Part shown: piece after piece, positions 39,990 through 48,651 of the stretch | Layout of the letters: each line of letters opens with the position of its first letter | Position numbering within the stretch: position 1 is the stretch's first letter | From: Acrocarpospora phusangensis | GTDB taxonomy: Bacteria; Actinomycetota; Actinomycetes; Streptosporangiales; Streptosporangiaceae | NCBI RefSeq assembly: GCF_016862995.1 | Contig: NZ_BOOA01000041.1 | Coordinates: 19,904 to 83,903, forward strand | Direction: 5' to 3' | DNA: 64,000 nt | Program-made: the position numbers and the translations under genes | Notes under the pieces: model-generated | What the model was told of the DNA's origin: nothing | Databases searched by the model: none | The model's input: the letters and a program-made list of their open reading frames with translations, nothing else

Positions 39990-41174
39990 ATGAGAAGAAC
40001 ATTGATCATGCTGGGAGTGGCCGGGCTCACGGTCGCGCTGGCCATGCCCGCGCAGGCCGAGCCCGGCAGGCACGACGGGTACGGCCGCGCGACCCTGACC
40101 GGGTTCGCCTCCCTCCCGGCCCAGACGTACGTCCCCGGGAGCGAGCCGTCCGGCTCCCTGCTCGGCACCACCCCGACGAACGGCATCACCCCGCCGTTCC
40201 CGGGCCAGCCGGTGCAGGGCTTCAGCGGCATCGTCAGCCGCGGCGACGGCACCTTCGACGTGCTCTCCGACAACGGGTACGGCCAGAAGGCCAACAGCTC
40301 CGACTTCCTCCTCCGGGTGCACCACATCAAGCCGTCGTTCAAGGACGGCAAGGTCAAGGTGCTCGGCGGCGTCAACCTGACCGACCCGCACGGCAAGGTG
40401 CCGTTCCCGCTGACCCGCCAGGACCGCAAGCTCACCGGCGCCGACTTCGACGTGGAGTCGATCCTGCGCACGGGCGACGGCACGTACTGGATCGGCGACG
40501 AGTTCGGCCCGTGGCTGCTGCACTTCTCGGCGAGTGGCAAGCTGCTGGAGGCGCCGATCGCGCTGCCGGGCGTGCGGGCTCCGGAGAACCCGTACCTGAA
40601 CGGCGGCACGCCGAACCTGGGTTCGAGCAAGGGTTTCGAAGGCATGGCCCGGTCGGTGGACGGGCGCACGCTCTACCCCCTGCTTGAGGGCACGGTCGCC
40701 GGCGACCCGGCGGGCACGCTGCGCATCAACGAGTTCGACCTGCGCCGTCGCGCGTACACGGGCAAGCGCTGGACCTACCAGCTGGACGCGCCCTCGAACG
40801 CCATCGGCGACTTCATCGCCATCGACAAGCGCCGCTTCCTGGTGATCGAGCGCGACAACAACCAGGGCGACGCGGCCGCCTTCAAGAAGATCTTCGAGGT
40901 GACCATGGACCGCGACACCACCCGCAAGACCCTCGTCGCGGACCTGCTCGACCTGGCCAACCCCAAGCACATCGGCGGCTTCGGCGACACCTTCCGCTTC
41001 CCGTTCCAGACCATCGAGGACGTCGTCATCCTCGACGACCGCACCCTCGGCGTCCTGGACGACAACAACTACCCGTTCTCCAACGGCCGCACCCCGGGCG
41101 TGGCCGACAACAACGAGTTCATCACCATCCGCCTGACCCGCGACCTCCACGCGGACAAGCGCGTCTACTCCTGA
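39990..41174 (+). CDS. Secreted phytase-like / esterase-like protein
   Basis: At 394 aa it has a signal peptide (MRRTLIMLGVAGLTVALAMPAQA) and the beta-propeller of the 'esterase-like activity of phytase' family: VQGFSGIVSRGDGTFDVLSDNGYGQKANSSDF, ADFDVESILRTGDGTYWIGDEFGPWLLHFSASGKLLEAPIALPGV, FEGMARSVDGRTLYPLLEG, VVILDDRTLGVLDDNNYPFSNGRTPG. Acidic residues lining the propeller suggest metal binding. It ends at a strong terminator shared with the converging oxidoreductase gene. Confidence 0.88.
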   Translation: MRRTLIMLGVAGLTVALAMPAQAEPGRHDGYGRATLTGFASLPAQTYVPGSEPSGSLLGTTPTNGITPPFPGQPVQGFSGIVSRGDGTFDVLSDNGYGQKANSSDFLLRVHHIKPSFKDGKVKVLGGVNLTDPHGKVPFPLTRQDRKLTGADFDVESILRTGDGTYWIGDEFGPWLLHFSASGKLLEAPIALPGVRAPENPYLNGGTPNLGSSKGFEGMARSVDGRTLYPLLEGTVAGDPAGTLRINEFDLRRRAYTGKRWTYQLDAPSNAIGDFIAIDKRRFLVIERDNNQGDAAAFKKIFEVTMDRDTTRKTLVADLLDLANPKHIGGFGDTFRFPFQTIEDVVILDDRTLGVLDDNNYPFSNGRTPGVADNNEFITIRLTRDLHADKRVYS

Positions 41175-41181
41175 CCCCAGA

Positions 41182-41208
41182 CGGTGACCGGGCGACGCCC
41201 GGTCACCG
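41182..41208. terminator. Bidirectional terminator hairpin
   Basis: A perfect 12-bp stem (41182-41193 with 41197-41208) and 3-nt loop lies between convergent stops at 41174 and 41215. CTCTGTT follows on the plus strand. Confidence 0.8.
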
Positions 41209-41214
41209 CTCTGT

Positions 41215-42144
41215 TCACGCTCCTTGTTCGCCCGCGACCTGGATGATCGTCTTGCCGGGTGTACGGCGGTGGCGGGCGAACGCGGCGGCCGTCTCGGAAA
41301 GCGGTCGTACGGCGCCCACGATGGGCTTGAGCCGTCCGGTCCGGAGCCGCCGGGCGAGGGCGGCCAGCTGGGCGCGGTCGGGTTCGACGACGAAGAAGAC
41401 CGCCCGACCGTCCTCGGGCTGCACGGTCGGCGGCATGGCGATGCTGACGAGGGTGCCGCCAGGGCGTACCAGTTCGGTCGATCGCGCGAGGACGTCGCCG
41501 CCGATGACGTCGAACACCACGTCCACCTCACCGGCGTGCCGCAGATCGTCGGCGTCCAGGTCGAGGAAGGTCTGCGCGCCGAGGCCGAGCGCGACCTCAC
41601 GGTCCTCGGCCCGGCCGGTGCCGATCACGACGGCACCAACCTCTCGCGCGAGCTGCACGGCGATCGAGCCGACGCCGCCCGCGGCACCGTGAACGAGGAC
41701 GGTCTGGCCGGTCGTCAGGCGGGCGTGGTCGAACAGTCCCTGCCATGCGGTCAGTCCGGAAATGGGCAGCGCGGCGGCCACGGCGTGGTCGATGTCGGCC
41801 GCGAGGGGGGCGAGGTTGCGCGCCTCCACCGCGGTGTACTCGGCCAGGGATCCGTTGCGGGCCCAGTCCGTCAGTCCGAACACCCGCTGGCCCACGGTGA
41901 GGCCGGTGGTTCCGTAGCCGAGTTCGACCACGACGCCGGACAGTTCGTGCCCGGGGATGCTGGGCGTCCGGTCACGGCCGGCGCGATCAGTCCACGTTCC
42001 CGGCCAGTCCAGCTCTCCGGGGGTGAAGCCCGCGGCGTGCACGCGTACGATGACGTCGTTCTCCGCGGCGTGGGGATAGGGCATGTCGGTCAGGGTGAGA
42101 CCACCGACACCCGCGTCACGATCCCGCACGGTAATCGCTCGCAT
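41215..42144 (-). CDS. Zinc-independent MDR/quinone-oxidoreductase-type NADPH dehydrogenase
   Basis: This 309-aa medium-chain reductase has the N-terminal GroES-like part (VIVRVHAAGFTPGELDWPGTW; SIPGHELSGVVVELG) and the NADPH-binding loop VLVHGAAGGVGSIAVQLAREVGA. The Cys/His zinc ligands of alcohol dehydrogenases are missing, which points to quinone or enone reductases. There is no close partner gene; it stands alone between a terminator and a gene-poor region. Confidence 0.88.
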   Translation of the reverse strand: MRAITVRDRDAGVGGLTLTDMPYPHAAENDVIVRVHAAGFTPGELDWPGTWTDRAGRDRTPSIPGHELSGVVVELGYGTTGLTVGQRVFGLTDWARNGSLAEYTAVEARNLAPLAADIDHAVAAALPISGLTAWQGLFDHARLTTGQTVLVHGAAGGVGSIAVQLAREVGAVVIGTGRAEDREVALGLGAQTFLDLDADDLRHAGEVDVVFDVIGGDVLARSTELVRPGGTLVSIAMPPTVQPEDGRAVFFVVEPDRAQLAALARRLRTGRLKPIVGAVRPLSETAAAFARHRRTPGKTIIQVAGEQGA

Positions 42145-42760
42145 GCTAGAAATCCTTTCAGTCGCCTTCGCTGGTACGGGCTGGCCACGAGAGCCGCCAT
42201 GATCAGCACGCTACACAGACGACCAGGGCATTCTTTGCCGGTAAGGGCTCGCATCGCTCTCGTTGTGAGGTCCGGTCAGCTCGGCCAGGGTGAGCCGACG
42301 ATGCGCCCGACCGTCGTCGTACGCCGGAAGCCGGGGATGGCACAACCCGAGCAGCCCCGCCGCATCGGTAATCACCCATGTGGATAGGTTTGCGCCAAGG
42401 TGAGAGCAGAGACTCGAGAAAAAGCACAAGTCATCACCGGCATGCCAGCCCGTAATTCGGCACCGCACACACCGTCCTGCATAAGGGAGTCGAGCGCGCG
42501 AGGCCCTGTTCCCGGGCGAAGATCCACCGTCGCGCATCCGCATCCGCAGCGCCCGGTGACGACTGCCGAAGGGACCTGAGCCCGAAGTTCATTCGCGCCC
42601 GGGAAGTTCTGCACGAGGAGCGCCAGAATGACCGCCTGCTCCTCGGCTGTCAGATGGCGTTCGCGGGGCGACTTGAACTCTCGATCTGCTTGATCGCTCA
42701 GGGCGCGCGCTCCCGCTTTCAGCGCTTCGGCTCCAGCCGGGGCTGAACAAAAGAAAAGGG
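42145..42760. other. Gene-poor region beside tRNA pair
   Basis: This 616-bp stretch has lower GC3 order and no intact gene that I can support. It holds a probable gene remnant (42372-42660), a T-arm-like sequence resembling a decayed tRNA (about 42661-42710), and frames at 42211-42543 that lack a ribosome site. No integrase or IS end was seen. Confidence 0.5.
42372..42660 (-). pseudogene. Remnant of a small conserved actinobacterial protein
   Basis: On the minus strand the frame reads TAEEQAVILALLVQNFPGAN followed by ELRAQVPSAVVTGRCGCGCATVDL. This strongly resembles the start of a conserved hypothetical family in actinomycetes with the pattern FPGA-x-ELRAQ...V-x-GRC-x-CGC-x-x-DL. No start codon or ribosome site precedes it, and after ATVDL the sequence loses the family pattern and ends early. 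A frameshift or deletion is likely. Confidence 0.4.
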
Positions 42761-42831
42761 AGGTGGAGACGGGATTTGAACCCGTGTAGACGGCTTTGCA
42801 GGCCGTTGCCTCGCCTCTCGGCCACTCCACC
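42761..42831 (-). tRNA. tRNA-Cys (GCA)
   Basis: The minus strand folds as a full cloverleaf. Acceptor GGTGGAG pairs with CTCCACC, the anticodon loop CTGCAAA carries GCA, the T-arm is ACGGG-TTCAAAT-CCCGT, and the discriminator is U as expected for Cys. CCA is not encoded. It lies 14 bp after tRNA-Gly. Confidence 0.95.
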
Positions 42832-42845
42832 GGGGAAGGTTCCGA

Positions 42846-42916
42846 GCGGAAGACGGGATTCGAACCCGCGACCCTCACCTTGGCAAGGTGATGCTCTACC
42901 ACTGAGCCACTTCCGC
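42846..42916 (-). tRNA. tRNA-Gly (GCC)
   Basis: A 71-nt cloverleaf on the minus strand: acceptor GCGGAAG with CTTCCGC, D-arm TGGCTCAGTGGTAGAGCA, anticodon GCC in loop TTGCCAA, and T-arm GCGGG-TTCGAAT-CCCGT. CCA is not encoded. Confidence 0.97.
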
Positions 42917-42966
42917 GACCGCCTTGCGGCGACCCCCGGATTCTAGCGGGTTTCCACGCCTGCTAG

Positions 42967-43632
42967 CTAATCGTGGGCGCGCGTGGCGAGATTCCGGAAC
43001 GCGCGGTCGGCGCCGCGCTCGATCGCGGGGAGCATCAGGAAGATCTCGAGGATGCGGGTGAGGCGGTGGACTTCGATGCGGTGGAAGTCCGGGCCCTCCG
43101 CGCGGGCCAGGACGAGGGAGAGCGCCAGCGGGGGGAGTGGCGCGGTGATCAGGTGGACGCCCGACTCCAGGGTGGAGGCCGTGGGCCTGGCCGGGGTCTC
43201 GTCCGGGTACGGGATGACGTCGGGCGCGCGCCAGCTGGAGTAGACGGTCTCCCGGGGGATGCGGTCGGTCCCGGCGGCGGCCCAGTCGGCGCTGAAGAGG
43301 ACCGGCATGGAGTCGATGAGGGTGGCCAGGGCGCGTTCGCCCGCCGTGGTCAGGAACTTGAGGATCTCGAGTTCGGGGTAGGTGCCGGGGGCCTCCCGGG
43401 TGGACCAGACGCCTTCGACCTTGATGTCGTCGATCCGCTCCAGGGCGCTGGTCAGATACTCCCGCGGCGCCGCGTCCGGCCAGTAGACGGTGAAGTCGTC
43501 GACGGCCCGGCCGTCGCCGCGTTCGAGCACGATGACCTGGGTGATGTCCGCGCCGGCCGAGCCGAGCGCGCTGGTCACCTGGCCCAGCGAACCCGGACGA
43601 TCCGGGACGGCGATGCGCAGCCGCAGCAACAT
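42967..43632 (-). CDS. ACT-domain amino-acid-binding protein
   Basis: The N-terminal 75 residues form an ACT domain (LRLRIAVPDRPGSLGQVTSALGSAGADITQVIVLERGDGRAVDDFTVYW), usually a sensor of amino acids. The C-terminal 140 residues are of unknown fold, with two segments rich in Leu/Pro (LITAPLPPLALSLVLARAEGPDFHRIEVHRLTRILEIFLMLP). ATG 43632 follows GGGGAGG. It is a stand-alone ACT protein of 221 aa; the ligand is unknown. It is divergent from the dihydrouridine synthase. Confidence 0.85.
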   Translation of the reverse strand: MLLRLRIAVPDRPGSLGQVTSALGSAGADITQVIVLERGDGRAVDDFTVYWPDAAPREYLTSALERIDDIKVEGVWSTREAPGTYPELEILKFLTTAGERALATLIDSMPVLFSADWAAAGTDRIPRETVYSSWRAPDVIPYPDETPARPTASTLESGVHLITAPLPPLALSLVLARAEGPDFHRIEVHRLTRILEIFLMLPAIERGADRAFRNLATRAHD

Positions 43633-43722
43633 GACGACCTCCCCGACCACTCCAGATTCCCAGGTTATCGGCCCAAACACGATCTTGTAACCCGAGGACA
43701 CGCTCAAAGCCGGGACAATGGC

Positions 43723-44841
43723 ATGGTGAAAATCGGGACCCTTGACGTCTGGCCGCCGGTGGTGCTCGCGCCGATGGCCGGAATCACCAACATCGCCTTC
43801 CGCACGCTCTGCCGCGAACAGGGCGGCGGGATCTTCGTGTGCGAGATGATCACTTCCCGGGCGCTGGTGGAGCGGAACCCGCTGACCTTCGAGATGATCA
43901 AGTTCGGCGAGACCGAACGGCCCAGGAGCCTCCAGCTGTACGGGGTGGACCCCGTCATCATCGGCCGAGCCGCCAAGATGATCGCGGAGGAGGACCTGGC
44001 CGACCACATCGACCTGAACTTCGGGTGCCCGGTGCCGAAGGTCACCCGGCGCGGGGGCGGGTCGGCGTTGCCGTACAAGCGGAGGCTGTTGCGGGAGATC
44101 CTGCGGGCGGCGGTGGCGAACGCGGGCGGGCTGCCGGTCACGATGAAGATGCGCAAGGGCATCGACGACGACCATCTCACTTATCTCGACGCGGGCCGGA
44201 CGGCCGCCGAGGAGGGGATCTCCGCGGTCGCGCTGCATGCCCGTACGGCCAGGCAGCACTACGGCGGGAACGCCGACTGGGACGCGATCAGCCGGCTGAA
44301 GGACGCCGTGCAGGACATCCCGGTGCTCGGCAACGGCGACATCTGGACCGCCGACGACGCCCTGCGGATGGTCGCGCGGACCGGCTGCGACGGCGTGGTC
44401 GTCGGGCGTGGCTGCCTCGGCCGGCCCTGGCTCTTCCGCGATCTGGAGAACGCCTTCAACGGCGTGCCCGACCGGGCCAGGCCCACGCTCGGCGAGGTCA
44501 CCCGCACGCTGCTCCGCCACGCGGAACTCCTCTGCGAGGTGATCGGCAGCGAACGGTACGGCGTGGCCGACTTCCGCAAGCACATCGGCTGGTACCTCAA
44601 GGGCTTCGTCGTCGGCGCCGAGACCCGCCGCCTGCTCGCCCTCTCCAGCGGTCTCGCCGAACTGGAGGACCGCCTCGGCGAGCTCGACCACGACCAGCCC
44701 TGGCCGGGCGAGGCCGCCGACGGCCCCCGCGGCAAGAGCGGCGAACGCCAGAAGGTCATGCTCCCGCACGGCTGGCTCGACGACCCCGACGAGCTGGCCG
44801 TCCCGTCGGCCGAAGCCGAGGACTCCACCTCAGGCGGCTGA
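43723..44841 (+). CDS. dusB: tRNA-dihydrouridine synthase (DusB-type)
   Basis: At 372 aa the FMN-dependent enzyme reduces uridines in tRNA D-loops. It shows PMAGITNIAFRTLCREQGGG, CEMITSRAL, LNFGCPVPKVTRRGGGSAL with the catalytic Cys, VALHARTARQHYGGNADW, VLGNGDIWTADDALRM and VVVGRGCLGRPWLF. ATG 43723 starts MVKIGTLDVWPPVVLAPM, the usual N-terminus. It diverges from the ACT gene and converges with the helicase gene. Confidence 0.93.
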   Translation: MVKIGTLDVWPPVVLAPMAGITNIAFRTLCREQGGGIFVCEMITSRALVERNPLTFEMIKFGETERPRSLQLYGVDPVIIGRAAKMIAEEDLADHIDLNFGCPVPKVTRRGGGSALPYKRRLLREILRAAVANAGGLPVTMKMRKGIDDDHLTYLDAGRTAAEEGISAVALHARTARQHYGGNADWDAISRLKDAVQDIPVLGNGDIWTADDALRMVARTGCDGVVVGRGCLGRPWLFRDLENAFNGVPDRARPTLGEVTRTLLRHAELLCEVIGSERYGVADFRKHIGWYLKGFVVGAETRRLLALSSGLAELEDRLGELDHDQPWPGEAADGPRGKSGERQKVMLPHGWLDDPDELAVPSAEAEDSTSGG

Positions 44842-44936
44842 GCGTCCTGCGGGGCGAGTGTGGCGGGCTTGACCCGGGCCGCTGACCTCTCCGGAAGGGG
44901 TGACCGGGTCCTCACCTCAGCCCGCCGAACCGGGTT

Positions 44937-47432
44937 CTACATGCGGGTGAGGCCGGTGACGTGGAGGACGGCGAAGCCTGCCTCGTCGGAGGCCGCCAGG
45001 TCGACCTGGGCGGTGATGGCCCAGTCGTGGTTGGCGGCGGGGTCCTCCAGGACCTGGCGGACGCGCCAGAGGCCCTGCTCCTCCTCGATCTGCAGGAAGG
45101 CGGGGCCGCGGGCGGACGGGCCGGTGCCGATCTCGTCGTGCTCCTCGTAGTAGGCGTCCATGGCGGAGGCCCAGTCCACGTCGGGGTGGAGTTCCTCCAG
45201 TTCCTCCTGCTTGTCCAGGGCGGTCAGCTCGACCAGGCGGAACATGGCGTTGCGGACCAGCACGCGGAAGGCGCGGGCGTTGGCGGTGACCGGGCGGAGC
45301 TTGGACTCCAGCTCGTCGCGGGTCTCCAGGGCCTCGGACGGGTTGGCCAGCTTCTCCCACTCGTCGATGAGGCTGGAGTCGACCTGCCGGACCAGCTCGC
45401 CGAGCCATTCGATCAGGTCGATCAGCTCGTCGGTCTTGAGGTGCTCGGGCACGGTCTTGGAGAGCGCGCGGTAGGCGTCGGCGAGGTAGCGCAGCACCGT
45501 GCCCTCGGAGCGGGCCAGCTCGTAGAACTGGATGTAGTCGATGAAGGTCATCGCGCGCTCGTACATGTCGCGGACGATGCCCTTGGGGCTGACGGTGTGG
45601 TCGCCGACCCACGGGTGGCCCTGCCGGTAGGTCTCGTACGCGCCGAAGAGCAGGGTCTCCAGCGGCATCGGGTAGGTGACCTCCTGGAGCAGCTCCATGC
45701 GCTCCTCGTACTCGATGCCGTCGGCCTTCATCTGGGCGACGGCCTCGCCGCGGGCCTTGTTGAGCTGGGCGTGCAGGATCTGGCGGGGGTCGTCGAGGGT
45801 GGACTCGACGATGGAGACCAGGTCCAGCGCGTACGTCGGGGAGTCGGGGGAGAGCAGTTCGAAGGTGGCCAGGGCGAAGGTGGACAGGGCCTGGTTGAGG
45901 GCGAAGTCCTGCTGGAGGTCGACGGTGAGGCGGGCGCGGCGGCCCTGGTCGTCGGGTTCGCGGAGGGTCTCCACGATGCCGCCGGCCAGCAGCGAGCGGT
46001 AGATCGCGATGGCGTGGCTGATGTGCCTGCGCTGCCACTTGCGGTCTTCGTGGTTGTCGGTGAGCAGGCGTTTCATGGCCTGGAAGCAGTCGCCCGGCCG
46101 GTTGATGACGGCCAGCAGCATGGCGTTGCTGACCTTGAAACGGGAGGTCAGCGGCTCGGGTTCGGCGGCCTGGAGGTTGGTGAAGGTCTCCTCGCTCCAG
46201 TTGACGAAGCCCTCCGGCGGCTTCTTGCGGGCGTAGCCGCGCCGCCGTTTGGGGTCGTCGCCGATCTTGGCGAGGGCGCGTTCGTTCTCGATGACGTGGT
46301 CGGGGGCCTGGCACGCCACGTACCCGATGGTGTCGAAGCCGGCGCGGCCGGCCCGGCCGGCGATCTGGTGGAACTCGCGGGCGCGCAGGCGGCGCACCCG
46401 GTTGCCGTCGAACTTGGTCAAGGCGGTGAACAGCACGGTACGGATCGGCACGTTCACCCCCACGCCCAGCGTGTCGGTGCCGCAGATGACCTTCAGCAGG
46501 CCGGCCTGGGCGAGGCGTTCCACGAGCCGGCGGTATTTGGGCAGCATGCCGGCGTGGTGCACGCCGATGCCGTGCCGCACGAGCCGGGACAGGGCGCGCC
46601 CGAACTTGGTGGTGAACCGGAAGTGGCCGATGAGGCCGGCGATGGCCTCCTTCTCGGCCTTGGAGCACATGTTGATGGACATGAGCGCCTGGGCGCGCTC
46701 CATCGCGGCGGCCTGGGTGAAGTGCACGACGTAGACGGGGGCCTGGTTGGTGGTCAGGAACTCTTCCAGGGTCTCGTGCAGCGGGCTCATCCGGTACGAG
46801 TAGACCAGCGGCACCGGCCGTTCCGCGTTCTTGACCACGGCGGTGGGGCGGCCGGTCCGGCGGGTCAGGTCCTTCTCGAAACGCTCGACGTCGCCCAGCG
46901 TCGCCGACATCAGGATGAACTGGGCCTGCGGCAGCTCCAGCAGCGGGACCTGCCAGGCCCAGCCGCGGTCGGGCTCGGCGTAGAAGTGGAACTCGTCCAT
47001 GATGACCGTGCCCACGTCGGCGCGGGCGCCCTCGGCCAGCGCGACCTGCGCCAGGATCTCGGCGGTGCAGCAGATGATCGGCGCGTCGGCGTTCACGGAG
47101 GCGTCTCCGGTCATCATGCCGACGTTCTCGGTCCCGAACACCGCGCACAGGTCGAAGAACTTCTCCGACACCAGCGCCTTGATCGGCGCGGTGTAGAAGC
47201 TGACCTCGTCCCGCGCCAGCGCCGCGAAGTGCGCCCCGGCGGCGACCAGGCTCTTGCCCGACCCGGTCGGCGTCGCCAGGATCACGTTGCTGCCCGTCAC
47301 CACCTCCATGAGGGCCTCTTCCTGCGCCGGGTACAGCGTCAGGCCGCGCTCCTCGTTCCACTGCACGAAGGTCTCGAACAGGGAGTCGGGGTCGGCGGTC
47401 CGCGGCAGTCGCTGCGTCAGATTGAGGCTCAC
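44937..47432 (-). CDS. Ski2-like DEAD/DEAH-box helicase with DUF3516 C-terminus
   Basis: The 831-aa protein has motif I ATPTGSGKS, motif II MDEFHFY (DEFH), motif III SATLGD, and motif VI HQIAGRAGRAGFD, in the order of superfamily-2 helicases. The last 330 or so residues match the actinobacterial DUF3516 region (LLSPDSPTYALDLVSIVESTLDDPRQ; FYELARSEGTVLRYLADAYRAL). Related proteins may act in RNA turnover or DNA repair. GTG 47432 starts SLNLTQRLP; the upstream frame is too irregular to be coding. Confidence 0.92.
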   Translation of the reverse strand: MSLNLTQRLPRTADPDSLFETFVQWNEERGLTLYPAQEEALMEVVTGSNVILATPTGSGKSLVAAGAHFAALARDEVSFYTAPIKALVSEKFFDLCAVFGTENVGMMTGDASVNADAPIICCTAEILAQVALAEGARADVGTVIMDEFHFYAEPDRGWAWQVPLLELPQAQFILMSATLGDVERFEKDLTRRTGRPTAVVKNAERPVPLVYSYRMSPLHETLEEFLTTNQAPVYVVHFTQAAAMERAQALMSINMCSKAEKEAIAGLIGHFRFTTKFGRALSRLVRHGIGVHHAGMLPKYRRLVERLAQAGLLKVICGTDTLGVGVNVPIRTVLFTALTKFDGNRVRRLRAREFHQIAGRAGRAGFDTIGYVACQAPDHVIENERALAKIGDDPKRRRGYARKKPPEGFVNWSEETFTNLQAAEPEPLTSRFKVSNAMLLAVINRPGDCFQAMKRLLTDNHEDRKWQRRHISHAIAIYRSLLAGGIVETLREPDDQGRRARLTVDLQQDFALNQALSTFALATFELLSPDSPTYALDLVSIVESTLDDPRQILHAQLNKARGEAVAQMKADGIEYEERMELLQEVTYPMPLETLLFGAYETYRQGHPWVGDHTVSPKGIVRDMYERAMTFIDYIQFYELARSEGTVLRYLADAYRALSKTVPEHLKTDELIDLIEWLGELVRQVDSSLIDEWEKLANPSEALETRDELESKLRPVTANARAFRVLVRNAMFRLVELTALDKQEELEELHPDVDWASAMDAYYEEHDEIGTGPSARGPAFLQIEEEQGLWRVRQVLEDPAANHDWAITAQVDLAASDEAGFAVLHVTGLTRM

Positions 47433-47494
47433 GCCCTCTATCCTGCCTCGAACAGCCGCGTTCGCCGAAACGGAGCGGGACCGGTCAGCCGCGT

Positions 47495-47896
47495 TCAGAC
47501 GCGTTCCAGCACCACCACCGGGATCTCCCGGTCGGTCTTGGTCTGGTACTCGTCGTACGCGGGCCAGGCCGCCGTCATCACCCGCCACATGTCCGGCTTC
47601 TCGTCCGGCGTGGCCGTGTGGGCGCGGACCTTGAAGCGCTCACCGAGGATCTGGAGCTCGGCGTCGGGATTGGCCTGCAGGTTGAGGTACCACTCCGGCG
47701 GGGTCGGGCTGCCGCCCTTGGACGCCACCACCAGATATTTGTCCCCGTACGGCTGGTAGATCAGCGGAGTGATGTGCGGTTTGCCGGAACGGCGCCCCCG
47801 GTTGGTCAGCAGGGCGGCCGTCGTGCCCTGCCACTCGTGCCCCTCCTGGCCGTCCGTTTCGAGATACTTTCGTACGTGTTCTGCACCAAAGAGCAT
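47495..47896 (-). CDS. Ddn-type deazaflavin-dependent nitroreductase
   Basis: The 133-aa split-beta-barrel protein has ALLTNRGRRSGKPHITPLIYQPYGDKYLVVASKGGSPTPPEWYLNLQANPDAELQILGE, diagnostic of F420H2-dependent reductases of the Ddn/DUF385 family. It uses reduced coenzyme F420 to reduce quinones or nitro compounds. It lies 28 bp after the TetR gene in the same direction, so it may share that promoter and help with toxic-compound stress. Confidence 0.92.
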   Translation of the reverse strand: MLFGAEHVRKYLETDGQEGHEWQGTTAALLTNRGRRSGKPHITPLIYQPYGDKYLVVASKGGSPTPPEWYLNLQANPDAELQILGERFKVRAHTATPDEKPDMWRVMTAAWPAYDEYQTKTDREIPVVVLERV

Positions 47897-47924
47897 ATTG
47901 TGTCACCTACCCCTTTCTCGCGCC

Positions 47925-48539
47925 TCAACTATCTGAGGAGTCGATCAATTCCAGGGCAACCTTCAGTGACACGTCGGCGCGTTCCGCCTCGGTGACCTGA
48001 TCGTCCGGCAGCATGAACCAGACGGCGTGCAGCGAGAAGAGCGCCATCGTGCGCTTCAGCCGGACCGTCAGCGAGTCGCCGGGATCGGTGAAGAAACTCA
48101 CCAGGGTCAGCATCTTGGTGCGCATCTGCCCCATCTGGGGGTGATCCTTGAGCGCGGTCTGGTTGCGCTCCATGAAACGCATGACGTCGTGCTGGCGGTC
48201 GTTGTGCAGCCAGTCGGCGTACCGCCGGACGACCTCGCGCCGGACCTCCTGGGAGGGCGGCTGGCTGCGGACCCAGTCGATGAGGTCGTCCATGAACGCC
48301 ACCCGGTCCGCCACCATGCTCAGGGCGATGTCCTCTTTTGTCTTGAAGTGGTAGTAGAGCGCCGCCTTGGTCACTCCCAGTGCCTCGGCGATCTCCCGCA
48401 GTGAGGTCGCCTCGTAGCCCTGCTCGGTGAAGAGCCGGAGTGCGATCTCCTGGATGCGCGCGCGGGTGTCCCGCGGACGCTCGTCCTCGTTCGCCGGCTC
48501 TGGGGCGAACGCACTCTCCGTGCTCGTTCGCTCGCTCAT
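47925..48539 (-). CDS. TetR-family repressor
   Basis: The protein (204 aa) has the TetR HTH (RIQEIALRLFTEQGYEATSLREIAEALGVTKAALYYHFKTKEDIALSMV) followed by a helical ligand domain. It is divergent from a DHA2-type exporter with palindromic sites between them, the usual layout of a drug-sensing repressor and its pump. Confidence 0.93.
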   Translation of the reverse strand: MSERTSTESAFAPEPANEDERPRDTRARIQEIALRLFTEQGYEATSLREIAEALGVTKAALYYHFKTKEDIALSMVADRVAFMDDLIDWVRSQPPSQEVRREVVRRYADWLHNDRQHDVMRFMERNQTALKDHPQMGQMRTKMLTLVSFFTDPGDSLTVRLKRTMALFSLHAVWFMLPDDQVTEAERADVSLKVALELIDSSDS

Positions 48540-48576
48540 GATTACCTTTGTCCCTCTTAATCAACTTGACGGGCGG

Positions 48577-48626
48577 CAAGTAAGGAGCTTACCGTATCTC
48601 CGGTAACTAGCCGGTCGTCAAGTAAG
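48577..48626. promoter_or_regulatory. TetR/exporter operator region
   Basis: Overlapping symmetrical elements lie here: GTAAG-GAG-CTTAC (48580-48592), TTACCG (48589-48594) with CGGTAA (48601-48606), and CAAGTAAG as direct repeats at 48577-48584 and 48619-48626. A TTGACG box (48566-48571) with TACCGT (48590-48595) could form a plus-strand promoter inside this region. This suits repression by the divergently encoded TetR protein. Confidence 0.6.
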
Positions 48627-48651
48627 CAAGTTTTCCACCAAGGGGGCCCAC

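Noticed and set aside
42372..42902. 176-codon minus-strand protein running through both tRNAs
   Set aside because: The N-terminal part is translated tRNA sequence; only the later segment resembles a protein family and it lacks a start.
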